Source: Muricea muricata
Taxonomy: Eukaryota; Cnidaria; Anthozoa; Malacalcyonacea; Plexauridae
Direction of reading: 5' to 3'
Assembly (NCBI GenBank): GCA_963855995.1
Contig: OY979716.1
Coordinates: 55,767,907 to 55,831,906, forward strand
DNA length: 64,000 bases
Part shown: piece after piece, positions 45,171 to 57,764 of the stretch
Layout: every line of letters starts with the position of its first letter
Position numbering within the stretch: the first letter of the stretch is position 1
Translations under genes and position numbers: made by a program
The notes under the pieces: generated by a model
What the model saw: only the letters and a program-made list of their open reading frames with translations
Database searches by the model: none
What the model was told of the DNA's origin: nothing

Positions 45171-45702
45171 GCTATTATTTTGTACTTTTTGCCGCTTGAT
45201 TCCGTAAAAATACTTTAAACTCGTGCCCGGCTTACTTCTCAAGCGCTATTATTCTCGCCTAGTTTGGGAGAAGTCACGCTTCGGTTCCCGTACAATCCCA
45301 TGATTTAGCCTATTCAAAAAGTTTGAAAACGAAGCACAATTAAACTATTTTGTTTCTGGCAAACAAATGTCCACAAACGTGCTATTTTCTTCCGTCATAC
45401 ATAAAAATTTCATCACGGTTCCATTTGCGGAAATCAGACAACTTGATGTTGATATAGAAGTGTTATACCATATGATTCCTGCATTGTTGCAAATGTTCTG
45501 GTTGTTCGAAGCGCATTATTGGAAAACATACAAAAGAGAAAATACAGTATGGAACAGGCCTGTAATAAAAAGCAAGACCGATAAAAGGAAATATACTTGA
45601 AACAAAGCATGAAAAAGTTTGACTTTCACATTTGAAACAGCGAAAACTTAATTCTTTTTATTCATCCACACGAAACTACTACTCAATTCAAAATTACTTC
45701 CT

Positions 45703-45775
45703 TGGTCTGTGTGAGGATCGAACTCACGACATTGGCGTTATTAGCACCACGCTCTACCTACTGAGCTAACAGACC
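45703..45775 (-). tRNA. tRNA-Ile-AAT: tRNA-Ile (AAT), unit 29
   Basis: Same as unit 1; 5' flank of right-block type. Confidence 0.97.
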
Positions 45776-46206
45776 GACCATTCCAAATGCTTAGATAAAA
45801 TGTTATTGTTGTAATCCAAGCACTGAAAATTTTCTCTTGTTTGGTATCAATTTCACTCAGTCACAAATTCAAAACGAATTTGAATTAGTATCAATCAATT
45901 TATGTGTAGACTTCTCGTTTTTGCAGGAGAGCCACTGCATGTGTAATAGTATTAACAGCATGTTTGCCATTTGGTATAATTCAAACTATGGTTCCAGTAC
46001 GATTACCTAATTCTAGAAAAAGTTAAAATTAGCTGGGGAAATCTGTAATGAATTTGTAGACAACCCTTCATCGAAGGTACGACAATTACATCATCTTCTA
46101 GAACGAATTCTTCTAGAAAAAATTAATTTCTCCAGCACTGGTGAGCAATGTAGTCAATATAAACATTCTCAATAGCAATTTTTAAAAAAGAACAAGAGGA
46201 AGAAAA

Positions 46207-46230
46207 CGTCCCTGGATGGATTTGAACCAT

Positions 46231-46263
<33 letters not shown>

Positions 46264-46280
46264 CATTGCGCCACAGAGAC
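46207..46280 (-). tRNA. tRNA-Asn-GTT: tRNA-Asn (GTT), unit 30
   Basis: Same as unit 1. Confidence 0.97.
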
Positions 46281-46409
46281 TTTCGCAAGATGTGAAAGTG
46301 CAGGTCACGTGCAAGATTAATCAAATGCCTTGCAAGATATGGACATATAGTTTAGACCTCAATGACTTGAAATGCTGGTGTAACTAAGCACGTGGTAAAA
46401 AAATTTAAG

Positions 46410-46479
46410 TAGCAGAGAGTGGTTTCGATCCACCGACCTCTGGGTTATGGGCCCAGCACGCTTCCACTGCGCCACTGCT
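46410..46479 (-). pseudogene. Initiator tRNA-Met with 2-bp acceptor deletion, unit 30
   Basis: Same deletion as unit 29. Confidence 0.88.
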
Positions 46480-46683
46480 TAATTTGCTAAATTGCATGCG
46501 TGGTTATGCATAAGCTAACTCAAATTAATTAATTAACAAAATAATACGATATTATATTTTCCTTATATCTAAGAAAATCCTGTCTGTAAAGTTTCTCGTC
46601 TTCTAATTAAGCTTCACCTACCATTTTTTATTCCGAAACACCTGCATTCTTGAGATGAATAGATGTGTGCAGCTTAGCTTGCT

Positions 46684-46755
46684 GGTTTCCTGGTGTCATG
46701 CTTAGCACTTTTGACTTTTAATCCAAGACTCCAAATTGAAATCTTGGCAGTAAAT
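46684..46755 (+). pseudogene. tRNA-Gln-like relic, unit 30
   Basis: CATGC form with AGCTT duplication; one extra change (AAGACTCC) after the anticodon arm. Confidence 0.55.
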
Positions 46756-47287
46756 GCTATTATTTTGTACTTTTTGCCGCTTGATTCCGTAAAAATACTT
46801 TAAACTCGTGCCCGGCTTACTTCTCAAGCGCTATTATTCTCGCCTAGTTTGGGAGAAGTCACGCTTCGGTTCCCGTACAATCCCATGATTTAGCCTATTC
46901 AAAAAGTTTGAAAACGAAGCACAATTAAACTATTTTGTTTCTGGCAAACAAATGTCCACAAACGTGCTATTTTCTTCCGTCATACATAAAAATTTCATCA
47001 CGGTTCCATTTGCGGAAATCAGACAACTTGATGTTGATATAGAAGTGTTATACCATATGATTCCTGCATTGTTGCAAATGTTCTGGTTGTTCGAAGCGCA
47101 TTATTGGAAAACATACAAAAGAGAAAATACAGTATGGAACAGGCCTGTAATAAAAAGCAAGACCGATAAAAGGAAATATACTTGAAACAAAGCATGAAAA
47201 AGTTTGACTTTCACATTTGAAACAGCGAAAACTTAATTCTTTTTATTCATCCACACGAAACTACTACTCAATTCAAAATTACTTCCT

Positions 47288-47360
47288 TGGTCTGTGTGAG
47301 GATCGAACTCACGACATTGGCGTTATTAGCACCACGCTCTACCTACTGAGCTAACAGACC
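47288..47360 (-). tRNA. tRNA-Ile-AAT: tRNA-Ile (AAT), unit 30
   Basis: Same as unit 1. Confidence 0.97.
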
Positions 47361-47791
47361 CACCATTCCAAATGCTTAGATAAAATGTTATTGTTGTAAT
47401 CCAAGCACTGAAAATTTTCTCTTGTTTGGTATCAATTTCACTCAGTCACAAATTCAAAACGAATTTGAATTAGTATCAATCAATTTATGTGTAGACTTCT
47501 CGTTTTTGCAGGAGAGCCACTGCATGTGTAATAGTATTAACAGCATGTTTGCCATTTGGTATAATTCAAACTATGGTTCTAGTACGATTACCTAATTCTA
47601 GAAAAAGTTAAAATTAGCTGGGGAAATCTGTAATGAATTTGTAGACAACCCTTCATCGAAGGTACGACAATTACATCATCTTCTAGAACGAATTCTTCTA
47701 GAAAAAATTAATTTCTCCAGCACTGGTGAGCAATGTAGTCAATATAACCATTCTCAATAGCAATTTTTAAAAAAGAACAAGAGGAAGAAAA

Positions 47792-47815
47792 CGTCCCTGG
47801 ATGGATTTGAACCAT

Positions 47816-47848
<33 letters not shown>

Positions 47849-47865
47849 CATTGCGCCACAGAGAC
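47792..47865 (-). tRNA. tRNA-Asn-GTT: tRNA-Asn (GTT), unit 31
   Basis: Same as unit 1. Confidence 0.97.
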
Positions 47866-47994
47866 TTTCGCAAGATGTGAAAGTGCAGGTCACGTGCAAG
47901 ATTAATCAAATGCCTTGCAAGATATGGACATATAGTTTAGACCTCAATGAACTGAAATGCTGGTGTAACTAAGCACGTGGTAAAAAAATTTAAG

Positions 47995-48066
47995 TAGCAG
48001 AGAGTGGTTTCGATCCACCGACCTCTGGGTTATGGGCCCAGCACGCTTCCACTGCGCCACTCTGCT
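47995..48066 (-). tRNA. tRNA-iMet-CAT: Initiator tRNA-Met (CAT), unit 31
   Basis: Clean CAT copy. Confidence 0.97.
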
Positions 48067-48270
48067 TAATTTGCTAAATTGCATGCGTGGTTATGCATAA
48101 GCTAACTCAAATTAATTAATTAACAAAATAATACGATATTATATTTTCCTTATATCTAAGAAAATCCTGTCTCTAAAGTTTCTCGTCTTCTAATTAAGCT
48201 TCACCTACCATTTTTTATTCCGAAACACCTGCATTCTTGAGATGAATAGATGTGTGCAGCTTAGCTTGCT

Positions 48271-48342
48271 GGTTTCCTGGTGTCATGCTTAGCACTTTTG
48301 ACTTTTAATCCAAGAATCCAAATTGAAATCTTGGCAGTAAAT
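48271..48342 (+). pseudogene. tRNA-Gln-like relic, unit 31
   Basis: CATGC form with AGCTT duplication. Confidence 0.55.
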
Positions 48343-48874
48343 GCTATTATTTTGTACTTTTTGCCGCTTGATTCCGTAAAAATACTTTAAACTCGTGCCC
48401 GGCTTACTTCTCAAGCGCTATTATTCTCGCCTAGTTTGGGAGAAGTCACGCTTCGGTTCCCGTACAATCCCATGATTTAGCCTATTCAAAAAGTTTGAAA
48501 ACGAAGCACAATTAAACTATTTTGTTTCTGGCAAACAAATGTCCACAAACGTGCTATTTTCTTCCGTCATACATAAAAATTTCATCACGGTTCCATTTGC
48601 GGAAATCAGACAACTTGATGTTGATATAGAAGTGTTATACCATATGATTCCTGCATTGTTGCAAATGTTCTGGTTGTTCGAAGCGCATTATTGGAAAACA
48701 TACAAAAGAGAAAATACAGTATGGAACAGGCCTGTAATAAAAAGCAAGACCGATAAAAGGAAATATACTTGAAACAAAGCATGAAAAAGTTTGACTTTCA
48801 CATTTGAAACAGCGAAAACTTAATTCTTTTTATTCATCCACACGAAACTACTACTCAATTCAAAATTACTTCCT

Positions 48875-48947
48875 TGGTCTGTGTGAGGATCGAACTCACG
48901 ACATTGGCGTTATTAGCACCACGCTCTACCTACTGAGCTAACAGACC
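48875..48947 (-). tRNA. tRNA-Ile-AAT: tRNA-Ile (AAT), unit 31
   Basis: Same as unit 1. Confidence 0.97.
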
Positions 48948-49378
48948 GACCATTCCAAATGCTTAGATAAAATGTTATTGTTGTAATCCAAACACTGAAA
49001 ATTTTCTCTTGTTTCGTATCAATTTCACTCAGTCACAAATTCAAAACGAATTTGAATTAGTATCAATCAATTTATGTGTAGACTTCTCGTTTTTGCAGGA
49101 GAGCCACTGCATGTGTAATAGTATTAACAGCATGTTTGCCATTTGGTATAATTCAAACTATGGTTCTAGTACGATTACCTAATTCTAGAAAAAGTTAAAA
49201 TTAGCTGGGGAAATCTGTAATGAATTTGTAGACAACCCTTCATCGAAGGTACGACAATTACATCATCTTCTAGAACGAATTCTTCTAGAAAAAATTAATT
49301 TCTCCAGCACTGGTGAGCAATGTAGTCAATATAACTATTCTCAATAGCAATTTTTAAAAAAGAACAAGAGGAAGAAAA

Positions 49379-49402
49379 CGTCCCTGGATGCATTTGAACC
49401 AT

Positions 49403-49435
<33 letters not shown>

Positions 49436-49452
49436 CATTGCGCCACAGAGAC
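49379..49452 (-). tRNA. tRNA-Asn-GTT: tRNA-Asn (GTT), unit 32, C61G
   Basis: The G53-C61 closing pair of the T-arm becomes G-G, which also changes the B box. Shared with unit 34. Confidence 0.9.
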
Positions 49453-49581
49453 TTTCGCAAGATGTGAAAGTGCAGGTCACGTGCAAGATTAATCAAATGC
49501 CTTGCAAGATATGGACATATAGTTTAGACCTCAATGAACTGAAATGCTGGTGTAACTAAGCACGTGGTAAAAAAATTTAAG

Positions 49582-49653
49582 TAGCAGAGAGTGGTTTCGA
49601 TCCACCGACCTCTGGGTTATGGGCCCAGCACGCTTCCACTGCGCCACTCTGCT
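49582..49653 (-). tRNA. tRNA-iMet-CAT: Initiator tRNA-Met (CAT), unit 32
   Basis: Clean CAT copy. Confidence 0.97.
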
Positions 49654-49852
49654 TAATTTGCTAAATTGCATGCGTGGTTATGCATAAGCTAACTCAAATT
49701 AATTAATTAACAAAATAATACGATATTATATTTTCCTTATATCTAAGAAAATCCTGTCTCTAAAGTTTCTCGTCTTCTAATTAAGCTTCACCTACCATTT
49801 TTTATTCCGAAACACCTGCATTCTTGAGATGAATAGATGTGTGCAGCTTGCT

Positions 49853-49924
49853 GGTTTCCTGGTGTCAAGCTTAGCACTTTTGACTTTTAATCCAAGAATC
49901 CAAATTGAAATCTTGGCAGTAAAT
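49853..49924 (+). pseudogene. tRNA-Gln-like relic, unit 32
   Basis: D-loop reads CAAGC; no AGCTT duplication. Confidence 0.55.
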
Positions 49925-50456
49925 GCTATTATTTTGTACTTTTTGCAGCTTGATTCCGTAAAAATACTTTAAACTCGTGCCCGGCTTACTTCTCAAGCGC
50001 TATTATTCTCGCCTAGTTTGGGAGAAGTCACGCTTCGGTTCCCGTACAATCCCATGATTTAGCCTATTCAAAAAGTTTGAAAACGAAGCACGATTAAACT
50101 ATTTTGTTTCTGGCAAACAAATGTCCACAAACGTGCTATTTTCTTCCGTCATACATAAAAATTTCATTACGGTTCCATTTGCGGAAATCAGATAACTTGA
50201 TGTTGATATAGAAGTGTTATACCATATGATTCCTTCATTGTTGCAAATGTTCTGGTTGTTCGAAGCGCATTATTGGAAAACATACAAAAGAGAAAATACA
50301 GTTTGGTACAGGCCTGTAATAAAAAGCAAGACCGATAAAAGGAAATATACTTGAAACAAAGCATGAAAAAGTTTGACTTTCACATTTGAAACAGCGAAAA
50401 CTTAATTCTTTTTATTCATCCACACGAAACTACTACTCAATTCAAAATTACTTCCT

Positions 50457-50529
50457 TGGTCTGTGTGAGGATCGAACTCACGACATTGGTGTTATTAGCA
50501 CCACGCTCTACCTACTGAGCTAACAGACC
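50457..50529 (-). tRNA. tRNA-Ile-AAT: tRNA-Ile (AAT), unit 32
   Basis: G40A, as unit 28. Confidence 0.97.
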
Positions 50530-50960
50530 GACCATTTCAAATGTGTCGATAAAACGTTATTGTTGTAATCCAAGCACTGAAAATTTTCTCTTGTTTCGTA
50601 TCAATTTCACTCAGTCACAAATTCAAAACGAATTTGAATTAGTATCAATCAATTTATGTGTAGACCTCTCGTTTTTGCAGGAGAGCCACTGCATGTGTAA
50701 TAGTATTAACAGCATGTTTGCCATTTGGTATAATTCAAACTATGGTTCTAGTACGATTACCTAATTCTAGAAAAAGTTAAAATTAGCTGGGGAAATCTGT
50801 AATGAATTTGTAGACAACCCTTCATCGAAGGTACGACAATTACATCATCTTCTAGAACGAATTCTTCTAGAAAAAATTAATTTCTCCAGCACTGGTGAGC
50901 AATGTAGTCAATATAACCATTCTCAATAGCAATTTTTAAAAAAGAACAAGAGGAAGAAAA

Positions 50961-50984
50961 CGTCCCTGGATGGATTTGAACCAT

Positions 50985-51017
<33 letters not shown>

Positions 51018-51034
51018 CATTGCGCCACAGAGAC
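50961..51034 (-). tRNA. tRNA-Asn-GTT: tRNA-Asn (GTT), unit 33
   Basis: Same as unit 1. Confidence 0.97.
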
Positions 51035-51163
51035 TTTCGCAAGATGTGAAAGTGCAGGTCACGTGCAAGATTAATCAAATGCCTTGCAAGATATGGACAT
51101 ATAGTTTAGATCTCAATGAACTGAAATGCTGGTGTAACTAAGCACGTGGTAAAAAAATTTAAG

Positions 51164-51233
51164 TAGCAGAGAGTGGTTTCGATCCACCGACCTCTGGGTT
51201 ATGGGCCCAGCACGCTTCCACTGCGCCACTGCT
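51164..51233 (-). pseudogene. Initiator tRNA-Met with 2-bp acceptor deletion, unit 33
   Basis: Same deletion as unit 29. Confidence 0.88.
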
Positions 51234-51437
51234 TAATTTGCTAAATTGCATGCGTGGTTATGCATAAGCTAACTCAAATTAATTAATTAACAAAATAATA
51301 CGATATTATATTTTCCTTATATCTAAGAAAATCCTGTCTCTAAAGTTTCTCGTCTTCTAATTAAGCTTCACCTACCATTTTTTATTCCGAAACACCTGCA
51401 TTCTTGAGATGAATAGATGTGTGCAGCTTAGCTTGCT

Positions 51438-51509
51438 GGTTTCCTGGTGTCATGCTTAGCACTTTTGACTTTTAATCCAAGAATCCAAATTGAAATCTTG
51501 GCAGTAAAT
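51438..51509 (+). pseudogene. tRNA-Gln-like relic, unit 33
   Basis: CATGC form with AGCTT duplication. Confidence 0.55.
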
Positions 51510-52041
51510 GCTATTATTTTGTACTTTTTGCCGCTTGATTCCGTAAAAATACTTTAAACTCGTGCCCGGCTTACTTCTCAAGCGCTATTATTCTCGCCTA
51601 GTTTGGGAGAAGTCACGCTTCGGTTCCCGTACAATCCCATGATTTAGCCTATTCAAAAAGTTTGAAAACGAAGCACAATTAAACTATTTTGTTTCTGGCA
51701 AACAAATGTCCACAAACGTGCTATTTTCTTCCGTCATACATAAAAATTTCATCACGGTTCCATTTGCGGAAATCAGACAACTTGATGTTGATATAGAAGT
51801 GTTATACCATATGATTCCTGCATTGTTGCAAATGTTCTGGTTGTTCGAAGCGCATTATTGGAAAACATACAAAAGAGAAAATACAGTATGGAACAGGCCT
51901 GTAATAAAAAGCAAGACCGATAAAAGGAAATATACTTGAAACAAAGCATGAAAAAGTTTGACTTTCACATTTGAAACAGCGAAAACTTAATTCTTTTTAT
52001 TCATCCACACGAAACTACTACTCAATTCAAAATTACTTCCT

Positions 52042-52114
52042 TGGTCTGTGTGAGGATCGAACTCACGACATTGGCGTTATTAGCACCACGCTCTACCTAC
52101 TGAGCTAACAGACC
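52042..52114 (-). tRNA. tRNA-Ile-AAT: tRNA-Ile (AAT), unit 33
   Basis: Same as unit 1. Confidence 0.97.
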
Positions 52115-52545
52115 GACCATTCCAAATGCTTAGATAAAATGTTATTGTTGTAATCCAAACACTGAAAATTTTCTCTTGTTTCGTATCAATTTCACTCAGT
52201 CACAAATTCAAAACGAATTTGAATTAGTATCAATCAATTTATGTGTAGACTTCTCGTTTTTGCAGGAGAGCCACTGCATGTGTAATAGTATTAACAGCAT
52301 GTTTGCCATTTGGTATAATTCAAACTATGGTTCTAGTACGATTACCTAATTCTAGAAAAAGTTAAAATTAGCTGGGGAAATCTGTAATGAATTTGTAGAC
52401 AACCCTTCATCGAAGGTACGACAATTACATCATCTTCTAGAACGAATTCTTCTAGAAAAAATTAATTTCTCCAGCACTGGTGAGCAATGTAGTCAATATA
52501 ACTATTCTCAATAGCAATTTTTAAAAAAGAACAAGAGGAAGAAAA

Positions 52546-52569
52546 CGTCCCTGGATGCATTTGAACCAT

Positions 52570-52602
<33 letters not shown>

Positions 52603-52619
52603 CATTGCGCCACAGAGAC
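52546..52619 (-). tRNA. tRNA-Asn-GTT: tRNA-Asn (GTT), unit 34, C61G
   Basis: Same T-arm change as unit 32. Confidence 0.9.
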
Positions 52620-52748
52620 TTTCGCAAGATGTGAAAAAGCAGGTCACGTGCAAGATTAATCAAATGCCTTGCAAGATATGGACATATAGTTTAGACCTCA
52701 ATGAACTGAAATGCTGGTGTAACTAAGCACGTGGTAAAAAAATTTAAG

Positions 52749-52820
52749 TAGCAGAGAGTGGTTTCGATCCACCGACCTCTGGGTTATGGGCCCAGCACGC
52801 TTCCACTGCGCCACTCTGCT
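52749..52820 (-). tRNA. tRNA-iMet-CAT: Initiator tRNA-Met (CAT), unit 34
   Basis: Clean CAT copy. Confidence 0.97.
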
Positions 52821-53019
52821 TAATTTGCTAAATTGCATGCGTGGTTATGCATAAGCTAACTCAAATTAATTAATTAACAAAATAATACGATATTATATTT
52901 TCCTTATATCTAAGAAAATTCTGTCTCTAAAGTTTCTCGTCTTCTAATTAAGCTTCACCTACCATTTTTTATTCCGAAACACCTGCATTCTTGAGATGAA
53001 TAGATGTGTGCAGCTTGCT

Positions 53020-53091
53020 GGTTTCCTGGTGTCATGCTTAGCACTTTTGACTTTTAATCCAAGAATCCAAATTGAAATCCTTGCAGTAAAT
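53020..53091 (+). pseudogene. tRNA-Gln-like relic, unit 34
   Basis: CATGC form with CCTTGCAG 3' end; no AGCTT duplication. Confidence 0.55.
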
Positions 53092-53623
53092 GCTATTATT
53101 TTGTACTTTTTGCCGCTTGATTCCGTAAAAATACTTTAAACTCGTGCCCGGCTTACTTCTCAAGCGCTATTATTCTCGCCTAGTTTGGGAGAAGTCACGC
53201 TTCGGTTCCCGTACAATCCCATGATTTAGCCTATTCAAAAAGTTTGAAAACGAAGCACGATTAAACTATTTTGTTTCTGGCAAACAAATGTCCACAAACG
53301 TGCTATTTTCTTCCGTCATACATAAAAATTTCATCACGGTTCCATTTGCGGAAATCAGACAACTTGATGTTGATATAGAAGTGTTATACCATATGATTCC
53401 TGCATTGTTGCAAATGTTCTGGTTGTTCGAAGCGCATTATTGGAAAACATACAAAAGAGAAAATACAGTATGGAACAGGCCTGTAATAAAAAGCAAGACC
53501 GATAAAAGGAAATATACTTGAAACAAAGCATGAAAAAGTTTGACTTTCACATTTAAAACAGAGAAAACTTATATCTTTTTATTTATCCACACGAAACTAC
53601 TACTCAATTCAAAATTACTTCCT

Positions 53624-53696
53624 TGGTCTGTGTGAGGATCGAACTCACGACATTGGCGTTATTAGCACCACGCTCTACCTACTGAGCTGACAGACC
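53624..53696 (-). tRNA. tRNA-Ile-AAT: tRNA-Ile (AAT), unit 34, T8C
   Basis: The near-invariant T8, which contacts A14, is C. Stems are intact. Confidence 0.92.
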
Positions 53697-54127
53697 GACC
53701 ATTCCAAATGTGTAGATATAATGTTATTGTTGTAATCCAAGCACTGAAAATTTTCTCTTGTTTCGTATCAATTTCACTCAGTCACAAACTCAAAAGGAAT
53801 TTGATATAGTATCAATCAATTTATGTGTAGACTTCTCGTTTTTGCAGGAGAGCCACTGCATGTGTAATAGTATTAACAGCATGTTTGCCATTTGGTATAA
53901 TTCAAACTATGGTTCCAGTACGATTACCTAATTCTAGAAAAAGTTAAAATTAGCTGGGGAAATCTGTAATGAATTTGTAGACAACCCTTCATCGAAGGTA
54001 CGACAATTACATCATCTTCTAGAACGAATTCTTCTAGAAAAAATTAATTTCTCCAGCACTGGTGAGCAATGTAGTCAATATAACCATTCTCAATAGCAAT
54101 TTTTAAAAAAGAACAAGAGGAAGAAAA

Positions 54128-54151
54128 CGTCCCTGGATGGATTTGAACCAT

Positions 54152-54184
<33 letters not shown>

Positions 54185-54201
54185 CATTGCGCCACAGAGA
54201 C
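54128..54201 (-). tRNA. tRNA-Asn-GTT: tRNA-Asn (GTT), unit 35
   Basis: Same as unit 1. Confidence 0.97.
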
Positions 54202-54330
54202 TTTCGCAAGATGTGAAAGTGCAGGTCACGTGCAAGATTAATCAAATGCCTTGCAAGATATGGACATATAGTTTAGACCTCAATGAACTGAAATGCTGGT
54301 GTAACTAAGCACGTGGTAAAAAAATTTAAG

Positions 54331-54402
54331 TAGCAGAGAGTGTTTTCGATCCACCGACCTCTGGGTTATGGGCCCAGCACGCTTCCACTGCGCCACTCTG
54401 CT
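54331..54402 (-). tRNA. tRNA-iMet-CAT: Initiator tRNA-Met (CAT), unit 35, C61A
   Basis: T-arm closing pair becomes G53-A61 and the B box is altered; the rest is intact. Confidence 0.9.
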
Positions 54403-54606
54403 TAATTTGCTAAATTGCATGCGTGGTTATGCATAAGCTAACTCAAATTAATTAATTAACAAAATAATACGATATTATATTTTCCTTATATCTAAGAAAA
54501 TCCTGTCTCTAAAGTTTCTCGTCTTCTAATTAAGCTTCACCTACCATTTTTTATTCCGAAACACCTGCATTCTTGAGATGAATAGATGTGTGCAGCTTAG
54601 CTTGCT

Positions 54607-54678
54607 GGTTTCCTGGTGTCATGCTTAGCACTTTTGACTTTTAATCCAAGAATCCAAATTGAAATCTTGGCAGTAAAT
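54607..54678 (+). pseudogene. tRNA-Gln-like relic, unit 35
   Basis: CATGC form with AGCTT duplication. Confidence 0.55.
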
Positions 54679-55210
54679 GCTATTATTTTGTACTTTTTGC
54701 CGCTTGATTCCGTAAAAATACTTTAAACTCGTGCCCGGCTTACTTCTCAAGCGCTATTATTCTCGCCTAGTTTGGGAGAAGTCACGCTTCGGTTCCCGTA
54801 CAATCCCATGATTTAGCCTATTCAAAAAGTTTGAAAACGAAGCACGATTAAACTATTTTGTTTCTGGCAAACAAATGTCCACAAACGTGCTATTTTCTTC
54901 CGTCATACATAAAAATTTCATCACGGTTCCATTTGCGGAAATCAGACAACTTGATGTTGATATAGAAGTGTTATACCATATGATTCCTGCATTGTTGCAA
55001 ATGTTCTGGTTGTTCGAAGCGCATTATTGGAAAACATACAAAAGAGAAAATACAGTATGGAACAGGCCTGTAATAAAAAGCAAGACCGATAAAAGGAAAT
55101 ATACTTGAAACAAAGCATGAAAAAGTTTGACTTTCACATTTGAAACAGCGAAAACTTAATTCTTTTTATTTATCCACACGAAACTACTACTCAATTCAAA
55201 GTTACTTCCT

Positions 55211-55283
55211 TGGTCTGTGTGAGGATCGAACTCACGACATTGGCGTTATTAGCACCACGCTCTACCTACTGAGCTAACAGACC
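55211..55283 (-). tRNA. tRNA-Ile-AAT: tRNA-Ile (AAT), unit 35
   Basis: Same as unit 1. Confidence 0.97.
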
Positions 55284-55714
55284 GACCATTTCAAATGTGT
55301 AGATATAACGTTATTGTTGTAATCCAAGCACTGAAAATTTTCTCTTGTTTCGTATCAATTTCACTCAGTCACAAACTCAAAAGGAATTTGATATAGTATC
55401 AATCAATTTATGTGTAGACTTCTCGTTTTTGCAGGAGAGCCACTGCATGTGTAATAGTATTAACAGCATGTTTGCCATTTGGTATAATTCAAACTATGGT
55501 TCCAGTACGATTACCTAATTCTAGAAAAAGTTAAAATTAGCTGGGGAAATCTGTAATGAATTTGTAGACAACCCTTCATCGAAGGTACGACAATTACATC
55601 ATCTTCTAGAACGAATTCTTCTAGAAAAAATTAATTTCTCCAGCACTGGTGAGCAATGTAGTCAATATAAACATTCTCAATAGCAATTTTTAAAAAAGAA
55701 CAAGAGGAAGAAAA

Positions 55715-55738
55715 CGTCCCTGGATGGATTTGAACCAT

Positions 55739-55771
<33 letters not shown>

Positions 55772-55788
55772 CATTGCGCCACAGAGAC
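55715..55788 (-). tRNA. tRNA-Asn-GTT: tRNA-Asn (GTT), unit 36
   Basis: Same as unit 1. Confidence 0.97.
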
Positions 55789-55917
55789 TTTCGCAAGATG
55801 TGAAAGTGCAGGTCACGTGCAAGATTAATCAAATGCCTTGCAAGATATGGACATATAGTTTCGACCTCAATGAACTGAAATGCTGGTGTAACTAAGCACG
55901 TGGTAAAAAAATTTAAG

Positions 55918-55989
55918 TAGCAGAGAGTGGTTTCGATCCACCGACCTCTGGGTTATGGGCCCAGCACGCTTCCACTGCGCCACTCTGCT
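55918..55989 (-). tRNA. tRNA-iMet-CAT: Initiator tRNA-Met (CAT), unit 36
   Basis: Clean CAT copy; 4-bp loss in the 5' flank TTAA run, as in units 20 and 23. Confidence 0.97.
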
Positions 55990-56184
55990 TAATTTGCTAA
56001 ATTGCATGCGTGGTTATGCATAAGCTAACTCAAATTAATTAACAAAATAATACGATATTATATTTTCCTTATATCTAAGAAAATCCTGTCTCTAAAGTTT
56101 CTCGTCTTCTAATTAAGCTTCACCTACCATTTTTTATTCCGAAACACCTGCATTCTTGAGATGAATAGATGTGTGCAGCTTGCT

Positions 56185-56256
56185 GGTTTCCTGGTGTCAT
56201 GCTTAGCACTTTTGACTTTTAATCCAAGAATCCAAATTGAAATCTTGGCAGTAAAT
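56185..56256 (+). pseudogene. tRNA-Gln-like relic, unit 36
   Basis: CATGC form without AGCTT duplication. Confidence 0.55.
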
Positions 56257-56788
56257 GCTAATATTTTGTACTTTTTGCCGCTTGATTCCGTAAAAATACT
56301 TTAAACTCGTGCCCGGCTTACTTCTCAAGCGCTATTATTCTCGCCTAGTTTGGGAGAAGTCAGGCTTCGGTTCCCGTACAATCCCATGATTTAGCCTATT
56401 CAAAAAGTTTGAAAACGAAGCACGATTAAACTATTTTGTTTCTGGCAAACAAATGTCCACAAACGTGCTATTTTCTTCCGTCATACATAAAAATTTCATT
56501 ACGGTTCCATTTGCGGAAATCAGATAACTTGATGTTGATATAGAAGTGTTATACCATATGATTCCTTCATTGTTGCAAATGTTCTGGTTGTTCGAAGCGC
56601 ATTATTGGAAAACATACAAAAGAGAAAATACAGTTTGGAACAGGCCTGTAATAAAAAGCAAGACCAATAAAAGGAAATATACTTGAAACAAAGCATGAAA
56701 AAGTTTGACTTTCACATTTGAAACAGCGAAAACTTAATTCTTTTTATTCATCCACACGAAACTACTACTCAATTCAAAATTACTTCCT

Positions 56789-56861
56789 TGGTCTGTGTGA
56801 GGATCGAACTCACGACATTGGTGTTATTAGCACCACGCTCTACCTACTGAGCTAACAGACC
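56789..56861 (-). tRNA. tRNA-Ile-AAT: tRNA-Ile (AAT), unit 36
   Basis: G40A, as units 28 and 32. Confidence 0.97.
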
Positions 56862-57292
56862 GACCATTTCAAATGTGTCGATAAAACGTTATTGTTGTAA
56901 TCCAAGCACTGAAAATTTTCTCTTGTTTCGTATCAATTTCACTCAGTCACAAATTCAAAACGAATTTGAATTAGTATCAATCAATTTATGTGTAGACTTC
57001 TCGTTTTTGCAGGAGAGCCACTGCATGTGTAATAGTATTAACAGCATGTTTGCCATTTGGTATAATTCAAACTATGGTTCTAGTACGATTACCTAATTCT
57101 AGAAAAAGTTAAAATTAGCTGGGGAAATCTGTAATGAATTTGTAGACAACCCTTCATCGAAGGTACGACAATTACATCATCTTCTAGAACGAATTCTTCT
57201 AGAAAAAATTAATTTCTCCAGCACTGGTGAGCAATGTAGTCAATATAACCATTCTCAATAGCAATTTTTAAAAAAGAACAAGAGGAAGAAAA

Positions 57293-57316
57293 CGTCCCTG
57301 GATGGATTTGAACCAT

Positions 57317-57349
<33 letters not shown>

Positions 57350-57366
57350 CATTGCGCCACAGAGAC
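57293..57366 (-). tRNA. tRNA-Asn-GTT: tRNA-Asn (GTT), unit 37
   Basis: Same as unit 1. Confidence 0.97.
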
Positions 57367-57495
57367 TTTCGCAAGATGTGAAAGTGCAGGTCACGTGCAA
57401 GATTAATCAAATGCCTTGCAAGATATGGACATATAGTTTAGACCTCAATGAACTGAAATGCTGGTGTAACTAAGCACGTGGTAAAAAAATTTAAG

Positions 57496-57565
57496 TAGCA
57501 GAGAGTGGTTTCGATCCACCGACCTCTGGGTTATGGGCCCAGCACGCTTCCACTGCGCCACTGCT
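57496..57565 (-). pseudogene. Initiator tRNA-Met with 2-bp acceptor deletion, unit 37
   Basis: Same deletion as unit 29. Confidence 0.88.
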
Positions 57566-57764
57566 TAATTTGCTAAATTGCATGCGTGGTTATGCATAAG
57601 CTAACTCAAATTAATTAATTAACAAAATAATACGATATTATATTTTCCTTATATCTAAGAAAATCCTGTCTCTAAAGTTTCTCGTCTTCTAATTAAGCTT
57701 CACCTACCATTTTTTATTCCGAAACACCTGCATTCTTGAGATGAATAGATGTGTGCAGCTTGCT

